A stretch of 64,000 nt of DNA, taken from positions 3,823,416-3,887,415 of the forward strand of contig NZ_CP017269.1 of NCBI RefSeq assembly GCF_001750685.1, given 5' to 3'. This DNA is from Geosporobacter ferrireducens (GTDB lineage: Bacteria > Bacillota > Clostridia > Peptostreptococcales > Thermotaleaceae). The notes below the pieces were generated by a model. That model searched no databases and had not been told where the DNA came from. It saw only the letters and a program-made list of their open reading frames with translations. Within the stretch, counting starts at the first letter, position 1; each line of letters starts with the position of its first letter. Positions 8,278-16,289 of this stretch are shown here, one piece after another. The position numbers and the translations under genes were made by a program.

Positions 8278-9384
8278 ATGAAAGAACAGATTATCCAACG
8301 GATAAGGAGCTTGCAAGAGGAAATTCGTTCTTTGGGATTGGATGCGGCCATTATTATGGACAGGGAGAATCTAATCTATTTTGCTGGTGTTGAGGATTTA
8401 GAAGGGGGATCTCTAGTGATCCCAGTTGATGGAGAGGTTACATTATTTTGTTTGTGGTTAGAAGCCGTGCATATGAAAGAAGTAAGTGGCATTAGGAATG
8501 TAGTGCCTTATATTTTCCCGCAGGAAAATGTGAGCCAAAAAACAGCTGAATATATAGCCGGTATGGGTATAAGCAAACCGAAAATCGGTTTTACCAGATA
8601 CTTTATCAGCTTAAAAGACTTTCAATGTCTTCAGCAAGCCGTTCCGGGAATTGAAGTTGGAGATATTGGGCAAGCCTGCTATAAGATTAGATCGATTAAA
8701 ACAGAAAAAGAAATTGAATACATAACCAAGGCATCGGAATTTGTAGCTTATGGTATGAAGGCTGCAGTAGAAGCCGTAAAACCGGATGTAAAGGAAACGG
8801 ATATTTTGGCAGAAGCAGATTATGCGATGAAAAAAGCAGGATCAGAGGGAGCCAGCTTTAGGATGCAGGTGCTTCGTCACGACAGGCAACAATTGGTTCA
8901 TCCCTATGCAGGAGATTATCTCATTGAGAACAATCAGCCGGTAGTTATTCATCTAGGCGCATCTTACAAGGGATATACAGCTAAAATGTGCAGAACGGTT
9001 TTTTTAGGAGATGTAGGAGAAGAAAGCCTGAAGATATATACAACTTTAATTGAGGCTCAAAAAGTAGCAATAGATAGTTTGATACCAGGAGTAAAATCAG
9101 CAGAGGTGTATGGTAATGTATATAAATATATAGAGGAACAAGGTTATGGAAAAATGTTTATAGATTATATTGGCTATGGTGTAGGAATTCGCCAGTCAGA
9201 ATTTTATCCTATTCTAGGAAAGAATATAGATCATATTATAGAAGCGAATATGGTAGTGGATGTTTTACTTCCTACACTGTATAAGCCTAAAGCAGGTGGG
9301 CCAAGAATTACAGATACAATTTTAGTAAGAGAAAATGGATGCAAGTTTCTCACAGATTTCGATAGGACACCAATCTTTAGATAG
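8278..9384 (+). CDS. M24 (creatinase/aminopeptidase P fold) protein lacking the metal ligands
   Basis: 368 residues: N-terminal creatinase_N-type domain (1-130) and C-terminal pita-bread domain (135-360). The order of family landmarks is clear, but the five dinuclear-metal ligands look replaced: VIHLGASYKGYTAKMCRT has His and Lys where aminopeptidases have Asp and Asp, GYGVGIRQSE lacks the usual GHGxG histidine, and VVDVLLPTL and GGPRITDT lack the two glutamates. It is therefore more likely a creatinase-like hydrolase that works without metal, or a non-enzymatic member, than a proline peptidase. RBS AGGGGGAGG precedes ATG 8278, 15 bases after the nadD-like gene. Confidence 0.7.
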   Translation: MKEQIIQRIRSLQEEIRSLGLDAAIIMDRENLIYFAGVEDLEGGSLVIPVDGEVTLFCLWLEAVHMKEVSGIRNVVPYIFPQENVSQKTAEYIAGMGISKPKIGFTRYFISLKDFQCLQQAVPGIEVGDIGQACYKIRSIKTEKEIEYITKASEFVAYGMKAAVEAVKPDVKETDILAEADYAMKKAGSEGASFRMQVLRHDRQQLVHPYAGDYLIENNQPVVIHLGASYKGYTAKMCRTVFLGDVGEESLKIYTTLIEAQKVAIDSLIPGVKSAEVYGNVYKYIEEQGYGKMFIDYIGYGVGIRQSEFYPILGKNIDHIIEANMVVDVLLPTLYKPKAGGPRITDTILVRENGCKFLTDFDRTPIFR

Positions 9385-9518
9385 AACTTTCTATGTTTAT
9401 GGTTTGAATATATTACTTGAAAAAATTGAAGATTGGTGAAAGTACACGAAAAAGGAAACTAGTTTAGTTTAATAAAATGGTAATAATTAATAGATTAACA
9501 GATTGGTGGTAGAAAAAG

Positions 9519-10322
9519 ATGAGCAAAAAAACATTGTATTTGGAATGCTATTCAGGGATCAGCGGGGATATGACTGTTGCAGCATTATTGGATTTAGGTG
9601 CAGATAAAGAGGTGTTACTAAAAGGATTGGAAAGCCTTCCTGTAGATGGTTTTGAAATCAAAATGGGCAGAGTAAGCAAACGTGGCATAGACGCCTTTAA
9701 TTTTGATGTAATCTTAAAGGATGGTCATCATCACCACCATCATGAAAAAGAGCAAGATCATGAGCACCATCATTCTTATGAACATAGAAATATTGAAGAT
9801 ATCTTCAACATTATAGACGCCGGAGATCTTACAGAAGAGGCTAAAAAACTGTCTGGAAAAATATTTAACATTGCAGCCTGGGCAGAGGCAAAAGCCCATG
9901 GGATCGAAGTAGAGAAGGTACATTTTCACGAAGTAGGGGCAATTGATTCTATCGTTGACATTATTGCTACAGCAATCTGTTTAGATAATCTGGAGATTGA
10001 AGAAGTCATTGTCTCTGAGTTGTTTGAGGGAAATGGATATGTGAAATGCCAGCATGGCCTGATGCCGGTTCCTGTTCCGGCAGTTGTGAATATTTTGCAG
10101 GAGAGTAAACTTACAGTCAGGCTTACTGAAAACAGAGGAGAAATGATTACACCAACAGGGGCTGCAATTGCAGCGGCAATTGTGACAACAAGAAATTTAC
10201 CTGAAAGTTATACCATCGAGAAAGTGGGTATTGGAGCAGGAAAAAAGGATTTCAAAAATGCCAATATTTTGCGGGCTTATTTGATTGAGAGGACACCAAA
10301 AAATAGCTTTCATAGGGTATAA
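9519..10322 (+). CDS. larC: LarC1-type nickel insertion protein, without the LarC2 domain
   Basis: 267 residues. YLECYSGISGDMTVAALLDLG at the N-terminus (first landmark), VHFHEVGAIDSIVDI in the middle and MITPTGAAIAAAI near residue 210 are LarC hallmarks. In Lactobacillus, LarC inserts Ni into the pincer dinucleotide in a CTP-dependent reaction. Residues about 68-90 form a His/Glu-rich loop (six consecutive His, then a second HHH cluster), a likely Ni store. Full-length LarC is about 400 residues, made by ribosomal frameshifting between larC1 and larC2 in Lactobacillus. Here the protein ends right after the LRAYLIE strand, and the next 370 bases carry no LarC2-like frame. Either a stand-alone LarC1 suffices or larC2 lies elsewhere. 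Confidence 0.85.
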   Translation: MSKKTLYLECYSGISGDMTVAALLDLGADKEVLLKGLESLPVDGFEIKMGRVSKRGIDAFNFDVILKDGHHHHHHEKEQDHEHHHSYEHRNIEDIFNIIDAGDLTEEAKKLSGKIFNIAAWAEAKAHGIEVEKVHFHEVGAIDSIVDIIATAICLDNLEIEEVIVSELFEGNGYVKCQHGLMPVPVPAVVNILQESKLTVRLTENRGEMITPTGAAIAAAIVTTRNLPESYTIEKVGIGAGKKDFKNANILRAYLIERTPKNSFHRV

Positions 10323-10692
10323 TATAAGATGTTAGAAAGCTAAAAAGAAGCTGGTTAGGGAGTAAAATTTTCTTGGCCAGTTTCAATTTTTCTAAAAAAA
10401 GAAATACAGACATTGTAAACAGAAAGAAGAAAGTAAGAAGTTCGATGAATTTTACATGTTATATTTTAAAAAGAATTAAATATGTTTATTACGGCAAAAA
10501 GGCGTTTAATTTCATGGTAAGGGATTAACGGTATATTTACATTGCTAGCAGTTTTTTTCTTGAAAACTCGTAAATGTATGATAGAATTATAAATATTATT
10601 TTAGAGAATCATTATAGAGTTTTGTTGATAAAGATCGAATCGCTTAATCAAATTTGAAAATTGACGTAAAGAAGTGAGAGGGAGCAGTTTAT
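10323..10692. other. Intergenic region between larC and larE
   Basis: 370 AT-rich bases without a plausible gene in either direction. It holds a weak hairpin followed by T residues (GAAGCTGG 10347-10354 with CCAGTTTC 10377-10384, one wobble), probably the larC terminator, and a likely sigma-A promoter at 10560-10587. Confidence 0.5.
10560..10587 (+). promoter_or_regulatory. Putative sigma-A promoter for larE-larB
   Basis: TTGAAA at 10560-10565, a 16-base spacer, and TAGAAT at 10582-10587. It would give a leader of about 100 bases before ATG 10693. Confidence 0.5.
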
Positions 10693-11493
10693 ATGCAGAA
10701 TAAATATGATCAATTGGTTGAAATTCTTAAAGAAATGAAAAGTGTAGTGGTGGCTTTCTCCGGAGGTGTAGATAGTACTTTTCTGCTAAAAGCAGCACAA
10801 GATACGCTTGGTGACCGGGCTATTGCAATTACGGTTACTTCACCCTTTCATGCAAAATGGGAAGAAGCAGAAGCAAAGGAATTGGCAGCTCGAATGGGTG
10901 TCAAGCATATTATGTTACCTAAGCGCTTAGAAAACGAAGCACTGAGAAATAATCCAGTCAATCGATGTTATCTTTGTAAGAAAGAGGTTTTTGGTGATAT
11001 ACAGCAGTATGCTGTAAATAATGGATATAAATGGGTAGTCGACGGAACCAATCAGGATGATACTGCAGATTATCGGCCTGGTATGCAAGCCTTGAAAGAA
11101 TTAAATGTAAGAAGTCCATTGCTGGAAGCAGGAATGACCAAAGGGGATATAAGAAAACTATCGGAGGCAATGGGATTAAGTACTTGGAATAAACCGCCCT
11201 ATGCCTGTTTGCTGACAAGAATTCCTTATGGACAGGAAATCAAAGAAGAAGATTTACGCAGGATTGATGATGCAGAGTCTTATCTAATGGATTTGGGTTT
11301 TCGTCAAGTACGGGTAAGATTGCATGGGAATATGGGACGTATAGAAATCGCCAAGGAAGAGTTCCCTGAAATACTTCATCTTGAAAAGCTGGAACAAATC
11401 AATCAAAGGTTTAGAGATTTAGGTTTTCAATACACATCCTTAGATTTGGAAGGTTATAGAATGGGAAAAATGAATGATGAGATAGAGGGGTGA
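10693..11493 (+). CDS. larE: LarE, sulfur transferase for the nickel-pincer cofactor (three-cysteine type)
   Basis: 266 residues. SGGVDS (residues 23-28) is the PP-loop that adenylates the substrate carboxylate, and PPYACLLTRIPYG near residue 170 is the LarE signature. LarE converts the pyridinium dicarboxylate adenine mononucleotide to the dithio acid. In L. plantarum the sulfur comes from a sacrificed cysteine (Cys176), which corresponds to Cys172 here. This protein also has Cys92-x2-Cys95, making the three-cysteine set described for LarE proteins that hold a [4Fe-4S] cluster and need not be consumed. RBS GAGAGGGAG precedes ATG 10693; larB starts 9 bases after the stop. Confidence 0.92.
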   Translation: MQNKYDQLVEILKEMKSVVVAFSGGVDSTFLLKAAQDTLGDRAIAITVTSPFHAKWEEAEAKELAARMGVKHIMLPKRLENEALRNNPVNRCYLCKKEVFGDIQQYAVNNGYKWVVDGTNQDDTADYRPGMQALKELNVRSPLLEAGMTKGDIRKLSEAMGLSTWNKPPYACLLTRIPYGQEIKEEDLRRIDDAESYLMDLGFRQVRVRLHGNMGRIEIAKEEFPEILHLEKLEQINQRFRDLGFQYTSLDLEGYRMGKMNDEIEG

Positions 11494-11502
11494 AGCTTTA
11501 TT

Positions 11503-12243
11503 ATGCAAGAAATAAAGAGTCTTTTAGAACATGTGCAAGAGGGAAAGCTAAGTGTTGAGGAGGCAATGGCTGCATTAAAGGAGCTTCCTTATAAGGATAT
11601 TGGAATCGCAAAAATTGATCATCATCGGGAACTGCGAAACGGCTACCCGGAAGTCATTTATTGTGAAGGAAAACAGCTGGAACATATCCAGTATATTATC
11701 GAAGAAATGCTCAAAAAAAGCAACAACATATTAGCGACAAGAGCCAACCCAGAAGTATATGAAGCAGTGAAAGAAGTATGTGAAACCGCAGTGTATCATA
11801 AGCTTGCTAGAATTATTACAATTGAGCGTAAGAAAATCCAATTGCCTAAAACCTATATTTCTGTAGTTACGGGAGGAACCTCCGACATACCAGTAGCAGA
11901 GGAAGCTGCGGTAACTGCAGAGTTTTTAGGTAATCGGGTTGAGCGTGTCTACGATGTGGGCGTTGCTGGGATACATAGACTATTTGGAAATTTGGAACGG
12001 ATAACAGGCGCAAGGGTGATCATTGCCGTGGCAGGCATGGAAGGTGCATTGGCCAGTGTAGTTGGCGGGTTGGTCGACAAACCTGTGTTGGCCGTTCCTA
12101 CGAGCATAGGTTATGGTGCCAGTTTTAATGGATTATCTGCACTCTTGTGTATGCTGAACAGTTGTGCCAGCGGGGTATCTGTAATGAACATAGACAATGG
12201 TTTCGGAGCCGGATATATGGCTAGTATGATTAATAAACTATAA
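11503..12243 (+). CDS. larB: LarB, pyridinium-3,5-dicarboxylate mononucleotide synthase
   Basis: 246 residues, the normal size. The N-terminal 110 residues are LarB-specific; the C-terminal 130 have the PurE (AIR carboxylase) fold: SVVTGGTSDIPVAEEAA, DVGVAGIHRLF, VAGMEGALASVVGGLV and VPTSIGYGASFNG. LarB carboxylates and hydrolyses deamido-NAD, the first step of nickel-pincer cofactor synthesis. Together with larE (9 bases upstream) and larC it completes the known cofactor genes except larC2. A terminator follows. Confidence 0.93.
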   Translation: MQEIKSLLEHVQEGKLSVEEAMAALKELPYKDIGIAKIDHHRELRNGYPEVIYCEGKQLEHIQYIIEEMLKKSNNILATRANPEVYEAVKEVCETAVYHKLARIITIERKKIQLPKTYISVVTGGTSDIPVAEEAAVTAEFLGNRVERVYDVGVAGIHRLFGNLERITGARVIIAVAGMEGALASVVGGLVDKPVLAVPTSIGYGASFNGLSALLCMLNSCASGVSVMNIDNGFGAGYMASMINKL

Positions 12244-12275
12244 GAAAAAACACTGAGTCGATCAGTGTCTTTTCT
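12244..12275 (+). terminator. Terminator after larB
   Basis: ACACTGA (12250-12256) pairs with TCAGTGT (12262-12268) around a 5-base loop, with an A-run before and CTTTTCT after. Confidence 0.7.
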
Positions 12276-12313
12276 CATTTATGTGATTCTTTTAAATATG
12301 ACTTATTTTTTGT

Positions 12314-12380
12314 CGTAGGGACAGACCTGTGTGTCTGTCCGCTTGATGGACAGGAGGATACTAGGTCCTCCGCTACGTAC
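12314..12380. repeat. Palindromic dispersed repeat, copy 1
   Basis: CGTAGGGACAGACC, a short loop and GGTC-complementary GTCTGTCCGC form a hairpin at about 12316-12342, followed by a second inverted pair (GGAGGA near 12354, TCCTCC near 12365). A related unit (GTAG-GGAC-GTCC-CGCT-GA order) recurs at 20516-20552. The form resembles REP-like intergenic repeats of clostridial genomes. Confidence 0.45.
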
Positions 12381-12423
12381 ATTTATTTTTAGAAGTGTAA
12401 ATCTATAAAATTACAGACAATCT

Positions 12424-12603
12424 TTAAGACAGATGTCCTTCTTCTAATTTTATCACTGGAACAGTTGTTTGACCGGAGTCTGAAGTTACTATGGCTGTTT
12501 GGTCTTGCGCATTTAATTTTTCTATCCAAATAGATTTGCCTTCATAAAATACAGGAATCGTTTTTTCAGAGTTCAATATTTGTTGTGCACGGTCATACTG
12601 CAT
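12424..12603 (-). CDS. sspH: Small acid-soluble spore protein, H type
   Basis: 59 residues on the minus strand, ATG at 12603, stop at 12424-12426, preceded by AAAGGAGATG at the usual distance. The order YDRAQQILNSEKTIPVFYEG, then SIWIEKL, then TAIV and VPVIKLEE follows the SspH family of Bacillus (RAxEIxxSxxxxxVTYxGVPIYIxxVxE...V...L.E). SspH binds DNA in the forespore of endospore formers. The gene stands alone between larB and the HPr-fused activator. This is the best evidence in the window that the host forms spores. Confidence 0.85.
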   Translation of the reverse strand: MQYDRAQQILNSEKTIPVFYEGKSIWIEKLNAQDQTAIVTSDSGQTTVPVIKLEEGHLS

Positions 12604-12781
12604 GATTTCATCTCCTTTTCATTATCTCCTAAATGTTATCTAATAAATAGCATGCCTAAACTGCTAAAATTGTATTCACGAACAGAATATAGGATTAAAA
12701 AAAGTCGATGAACAAGGAGAATAAATCAAAAGATAGAATATTTAAACAAAAGGGACTTAGCTTTAATTGGGGGAGATTATC

Positions 12782-14818
12782 ATGAGAAAAGAAATCCAGG
12801 TAAAAATTACATATAAAAAGGGTATTCATACACGCGTTGCGGCAATGATTGTACAGAAGTGTCAAGATCTTATGAGAAAATATCAATGTAAGTTGTTTAT
12901 TAAAAGAGATAGAGATAATAGTGTTATACCAGGAAACAGCATGCTGGCTTTGGTCTCCATGAAGATTGTTGAGGGAGAAACCATTCACGTATTTAGCGAC
13001 AGCGATCACACCTCAGAAGCAGTTGATGAATTTTCACGCTTCTTAGGGGGAGCCTTTTTATTGGAACAGTGTAATTTAGATGAGATTGATAATATTATTC
13101 AGAATAATACCCTTGCCAGTGAAAAAGTCTTTGACAGTATTGTAAATGGACTGATTGTTGTAGATCACAATAACGTAATTAGCGTATTTAATAAAGCAGC
13201 GGAGCGGATTACAGGGATAGGTGCCAAGGAGGCTCTAGGCAAGGAAGCGAATGATATCATTGATACTTCAAAACTGTATGAGGTATTGAAAACAGGCAGA
13301 GAGCAAATCGCTTTTAAACAAAAGATCGGCAACAGTACCATTGTGACCAATCGAACGCCTATCATTGCTGATGGAAAGATTATCGGTGCAGTTGCTACCT
13401 TTCAGGATATTTCTGAGTTGGAAAACCTATCTTCAGAATTACGAAGTGTACAGGACTTGCAGCAGAGATTTCAGCACATATTAGAAAACGTAGATGATGC
13501 CATTTGCATGCTAGACAAATATGGCACGATTACCTATGTGAATCCTGCTTATGAAAGGATCATGAAGATTCAACAAGAAGAAGTGGTGAATAAGAATATC
13601 GGTGAAATATCTCCAGCAGGTATTCGAATGCAAGTTTTAAAAGAAAAAACACCTCAATTTGGTAGAATCATACGAAAAGGAAATGGGACAGAAATCATTG
13701 CTAATGTAAGTCCCATCATCATTGATGGTGAAATGAATGGGGTGGTGTCCGTATCCAAAGAAATAACGGAGATCAAAAGATTGGCTGAAAAAATAGAAGA
13801 ACTGTCAGCTAAAACGAAATATCTACAGGAAGAGTTAAGTAAGAAACACGAAATTAACAAATCTTTTGATATTATTGTAGGAAAAAGCGGGGTGCTTTTA
13901 GAGGCATTGGCTGTTGCCTCTAAGGCTTCTGAAACCGATGCTACGGTGTTGATACGAGGAGAAAGTGGAACAGGAAAGGAACTAGTAGCAAAAGGGATAC
14001 ATTATGCCAGCAATAGAAAAAATAAACCCTTTATCCGGGTCAATTGCTCAGCAATTCCCCATAATCTTCTAGAAAGTGAATTGTTTGGATATGAAAAAGG
14101 GGCTTTTACCGGTGCAGTGAAACAAAAACTAGGTAAATTTGAGTTAGCAGATGAGGGAACAATTTTTTTAGATGAAATTGGAGATATGGACAAGGAAATG
14201 CAAGCAAAACTGCTACGCGTACTTCAAGAGAGAGAGCTTGAACGGGTTGGTGGAACTAAAACAATTCCCATATCAGTACGGGTGATAGCGGCTACGAACC
14301 GTAATTTGGAGGAAATGGTTGAACAGGGAGCCTTTCGTAACGATCTGTACTATCGGCTGAATGTAATACCGGTAATGCTCCCGCCGCTGCGACAGCGCAA
14401 GGGAGATATCCCGATTATTGTGGAGCATTTTATTGAGAAGATATGCAGCAAATACGGAATGCAGAAAAAACGAATTGGAAAGGAAGTACTATCTTACATG
14501 GAAGCCTACGGATGGCCCGGTAATGTTCGAGAACTAGAAAATGTTATTGAAAGAATATTAACCCTTTCTAGAGAAGAGATTATTACAGTAAGAGATCTGC
14601 CTGCTTATATAGGGGTGGATAAAGAAGAAAAAAGTTTTAGAGAAACAGCTGTTGCGGTCAAAGAAGAAGACGATGAAATTCCAACCTTGGAAGAAGTAGA
14701 AAAAGCATTATTAGCTTTAGCTCTAAAAAAGCACAAGAGCTTTCATAGTGCAGGAAAAGCATTAGGAATTACTCATAAAACAGTTGCAGCAAAAGCCAGA
14801 AAGTATAACCTGATTTAA
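12782..14818 (+). CDS. Sigma-54-dependent activator with N-terminal HPr domain (HPr-PAS-PAS-AAA+-Fis)
   Basis: 678 residues from ATG 12782 (GGGGGAG 7 bases before; the TTG at 12767 overlaps it). Residues 1-95 are HPr-like: [11 protein letters not shown] places His16 at the phospho-His position, and NSMLALVSM holds a serine at the regulatory Ser46 site. Two PAS domains follow (about 105-215 and 225-340), then the AAA+ domain with Walker A GESGTGKE, the sigma-54 contact loop GAFTGA, Walker [10 protein letters not shown] and an arginine finger region. A Fis-type HTH ends the protein. It lies directly upstream of a PTS-linked dha-type operon with a sigma-54 promoter at 14873, so it most likely activates that operon in response to PTS phosphorylation and a PAS ligand. 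Confidence 0.88.
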   Translation: MRKEIQVKITYKKGIHTRVAAMIVQKCQDLMRKYQCKLFIKRDRDNSVIPGNSMLALVSMKIVEGETIHVFSDSDHTSEAVDEFSRFLGGAFLLEQCNLDEIDNIIQNNTLASEKVFDSIVNGLIVVDHNNVISVFNKAAERITGIGAKEALGKEANDIIDTSKLYEVLKTGREQIAFKQKIGNSTIVTNRTPIIADGKIIGAVATFQDISELENLSSELRSVQDLQQRFQHILENVDDAICMLDKYGTITYVNPAYERIMKIQQEEVVNKNIGEISPAGIRMQVLKEKTPQFGRIIRKGNGTEIIANVSPIIIDGEMNGVVSVSKEITEIKRLAEKIEELSAKTKYLQEELSKKHEINKSFDIIVGKSGVLLEALAVASKASETDATVLIRGESGTGKELVAKGIHYASNRKNKPFIRVNCSAIPHNLLESELFGYEKGAFTGAVKQKLGKFELADEGTIFLDEIGDMDKEMQAKLLRVLQERELERVGGTKTIPISVRVIAATNRNLEEMVEQGAFRNDLYYRLNVIPVMLPPLRQRKGDIPIIVEHFIEKICSKYGMQKKRIGKEVLSYMEAYGWPGNVRELENVIERILTLSREEIITVRDLPAYIGVDKEEKSFRETAVAVKEEDDEIPTLEEVEKALLALALKKHKSFHSAGKALGITHKTVAAKARKYNLI

Positions 14819-14819
14819 A

Positions 14820-14846
14820 GCCCGGAGCGAAACCGGGCTTTTTTTA
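14820..14846 (+). terminator. Terminator of the HPr-fused activator gene
   Basis: GCCCGG (14820-14825), loop AGCGAAA, CCGGGC (14833-14838), then seven T residues. Confidence 0.9.
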
Positions 14847-14872
14847 TAGGAATTTGCTTATACGGAATTTGA

Positions 14873-14887
14873 TGGCATGATGTTTGC
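14873..14887 (+). promoter_or_regulatory. Sigma-54 promoter of the dhaM operon
   Basis: TGGCATGATGTTTGC has the -24 GG and -12 GC at the obligatory spacing (consensus TGGCAC-N5-TTGC). It lies 70 bases before dhaM and just after the terminator of a sigma-54 activator gene. Confidence 0.88.
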
Positions 14888-14956
14888 ATTTATTTAGCCT
14901 AGGGGTAAAAGGAAATTTAGAAATCATAAATATGATAAATAAAGGAGGTGCTGATC

Positions 14957-15349
14957 GTGTTGGGTCTTGTTATCGTTTCTCACAGTGAAAAGGTTGCTCA
15001 AGGAATAAAGGATATTGCGGAACAAATGAATAATGGAATGGTCAGAATCATCGAGGCTGGGGGCGCTGATGAAGGCAGAATTGGAACGAATCCTTTGAAA
15101 ATACAAGCTGCTATTGAAGCGGCTTATGACCAGGGGCCTGTACTTATCTTTGCAGACCTGGGAAGTGCTATTATGAATGCCGAATTAGCTATAGATTTGG
15201 TGGATGATCAAATCAAAAAACAAATTACCATCGTAAACGCTCCTCTGGTGGAAGGTGTAATTGCAGCGGTTATACAAGCTACAATTACAGATGATGTAGA
15301 GGATATTATACAGACTGCAATAGCAAGCAAAGACTTAAATAAAATATAA
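14957..15349 (+). CDS. dhaM: DhaM-type PTS phosphotransfer subunit (EIIA-Man fold)
   Basis: 130 residues from GTG 14957; AAAGGAGG at 14941-14948 fits this start and overlaps the earlier GTG 14948. The N-terminus LGLVIVSHSEKVA places His9 exactly at the active phospho-His of DhaM, and GTNPLKIQAAIEAA, DLGSAIMNAELAI and APLVEGVIAA are family landmarks. Only the EIIA-like domain is present, the form found in Gram-positive bacteria, where general EI and a separate HPr supply the phosphate (E. coli DhaM has fused HPr and EI-like domains). It hands the phosphate to ADP bound to DhaL. Confidence 0.92.
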   Translation: MLGLVIVSHSEKVAQGIKDIAEQMNNGMVRIIEAGGADEGRIGTNPLKIQAAIEAAYDQGPVLIFADLGSAIMNAELAIDLVDDQIKKQITIVNAPLVEGVIAAVIQATITDDVEDIIQTAIASKDLNKI

Positions 15350-15373
15350 CAGCCGTTGAGGAGGAATTCCTGC

Positions 15374-15619
15374 ATGATTGAGATGGAAGTTACAATTCAA
15401 AGAGAAGATGGATTTCATGCCAGACCGGCAAGTGAGTTTGTGAAGATTGCTAACAAGTACAGAAGTACGATTTATATTAAGAGAAACGAAAAATTAATAT
15501 CTGGAAAGAGTATTCTAAATCTAATGAGCCTGGCTTTAGGTAAAGGCGAGAAGTTGGCTTTATCCATTGATGGAGAGGATGAAGAACAGGCGCTTGAGGA
15601 ATTGCTAGGAATACTATAA
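15374..15619 (+). CDS. HPr-family phosphocarrier protein
   Basis: 81 residues from ATG 15374; GAGGAGG precedes it, and the TTG at 15356 is too early. DGFHARPASEFV puts the phosphorylatable His at position 15, and SGKSILNLMSLAL puts the HPr-kinase serine at position 46, both as in canonical HPr. The gene sits 24 bases after dhaM. It may be a dedicated phosphate donor to DhaM and possibly a partner or competitor of the HPr domain in the upstream activator. Confidence 0.92.
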   Translation: MIEMEVTIQREDGFHARPASEFVKIANKYRSTIYIKRNEKLISGKSILNLMSLALGKGEKLALSIDGEDEEQALEELLGIL

Positions 15620-15650
15620 ATCGGGGAGAAATGTTGGGAAATTTGATTTT

Positions 15651-15699
15651 GGGAAAAATTCCCCACGAGGAAAAATTCCCCACGGGGAAAAATTCCCCT
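15651..15699. repeat. Three tandem 17-bp palindromic repeats
   Basis: GGAAAAATTCCCCACG occurs at 15652-15667 and 15669-15684, and a third partial copy (GGAAAAATTCCCC) at 15686-15698. Each unit is nearly self-complementary (GGGGAA/TTCCCC). The array lies 75-120 bases upstream of the sigma-54 promoter at 15773, the usual distance for enhancer sites of AAA+ activators. Confidence 0.75.
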
Positions 15700-15772
15700 A
15701 AGATTATTTGCTTGAATTACAGAAAATATAGGAAAGCTCCCTGCAGATCGTAAGCAGACAAATCTAGATTAT

Positions 15773-15787
15773 TGGCATAATGATTGC
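15773..15787 (+). promoter_or_regulatory. Second sigma-54 promoter, before the small membrane-protein genes
   Basis: TGGCATAATGATTGC matches the sigma-54 consensus with correct GG/GC spacing and shares TGGCAT with the promoter at 14873. It lies about 87 bases before the gene at 15874. Confidence 0.85.
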
Positions 15788-15873
15788 ATGCACTAATAAA
15801 TATCAAATTTTTTAAATAAAAAAGCATGAAGTGCCAATCTAAAAAATAATTATAAATGAAGGGAGGGGACAAG

Positions 15874-16248
15874 ATGAGAATGTTTAGATCAATTGTAGGA
15901 TTTGCCATTGCGGGAATGTTTGTTATGAGTGTATGGGGAGCTTTGGCAGGTGCGTATGGATTTATCGGTGGATGGTTTGCAGCCTTTGTGATTATTAGTA
16001 TCATGTGGTTTTTGAATCACTTTATTGGTATTATCGATAACCCAGGTGCATTTGTAGACATGGCTATGGGTATTGCAATCTGCGGTACAATGAGAGATGT
16101 GTTCCTAGCAGGATCTGTTACACCATTAATAGAATCCATACCAACGCTGGTGATCGTGGTTCTAGGGGGTATGACAGGTGGTATTGTAGCAGTTATGTTC
16201 CAAAAAGATTTAGCGAAGCAAGCTGAGGAATCAAAGCAAGAAGCGTAG
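15874..16248 (+). CDS. Small membrane protein, Lin0368-like (putative transporter subunit of dha-type operons)
   Basis: 124 residues from ATG 15874; GGGAGGGG is placed for this start, not for ATG 15856. There are about four hydrophobic segments with GFAIAGMFVMSVWGALAGAYGFIGGW near the N-terminus and a short charged C-terminus. It resembles the small membrane proteins that accompany DhaK/L/M-type operons in Listeria (the Lin0367/Lin0368 region), annotated there as putative glycerol transporter subunits without experimental proof known to me. The pairing with the next gene suggests a two-protein channel or permease for the kinase substrate. Confidence 0.65.
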   Translation: MRMFRSIVGFAIAGMFVMSVWGALAGAYGFIGGWFAAFVIISIMWFLNHFIGIIDNPGAFVDMAMGIAICGTMRDVFLAGSVTPLIESIPTLVIVVLGGMTGGIVAVMFQKDLAKQAEESKQEA

Positions 16249-16289
16249 ACCAATTATGTATTATTAAGAAAGTGAAAGGGGGTTAATCA

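Noticed and set aside
15651..15699. CRISPR array
   Set aside because: Only three 17-bp units with one base between them, no spacers and no cas genes.
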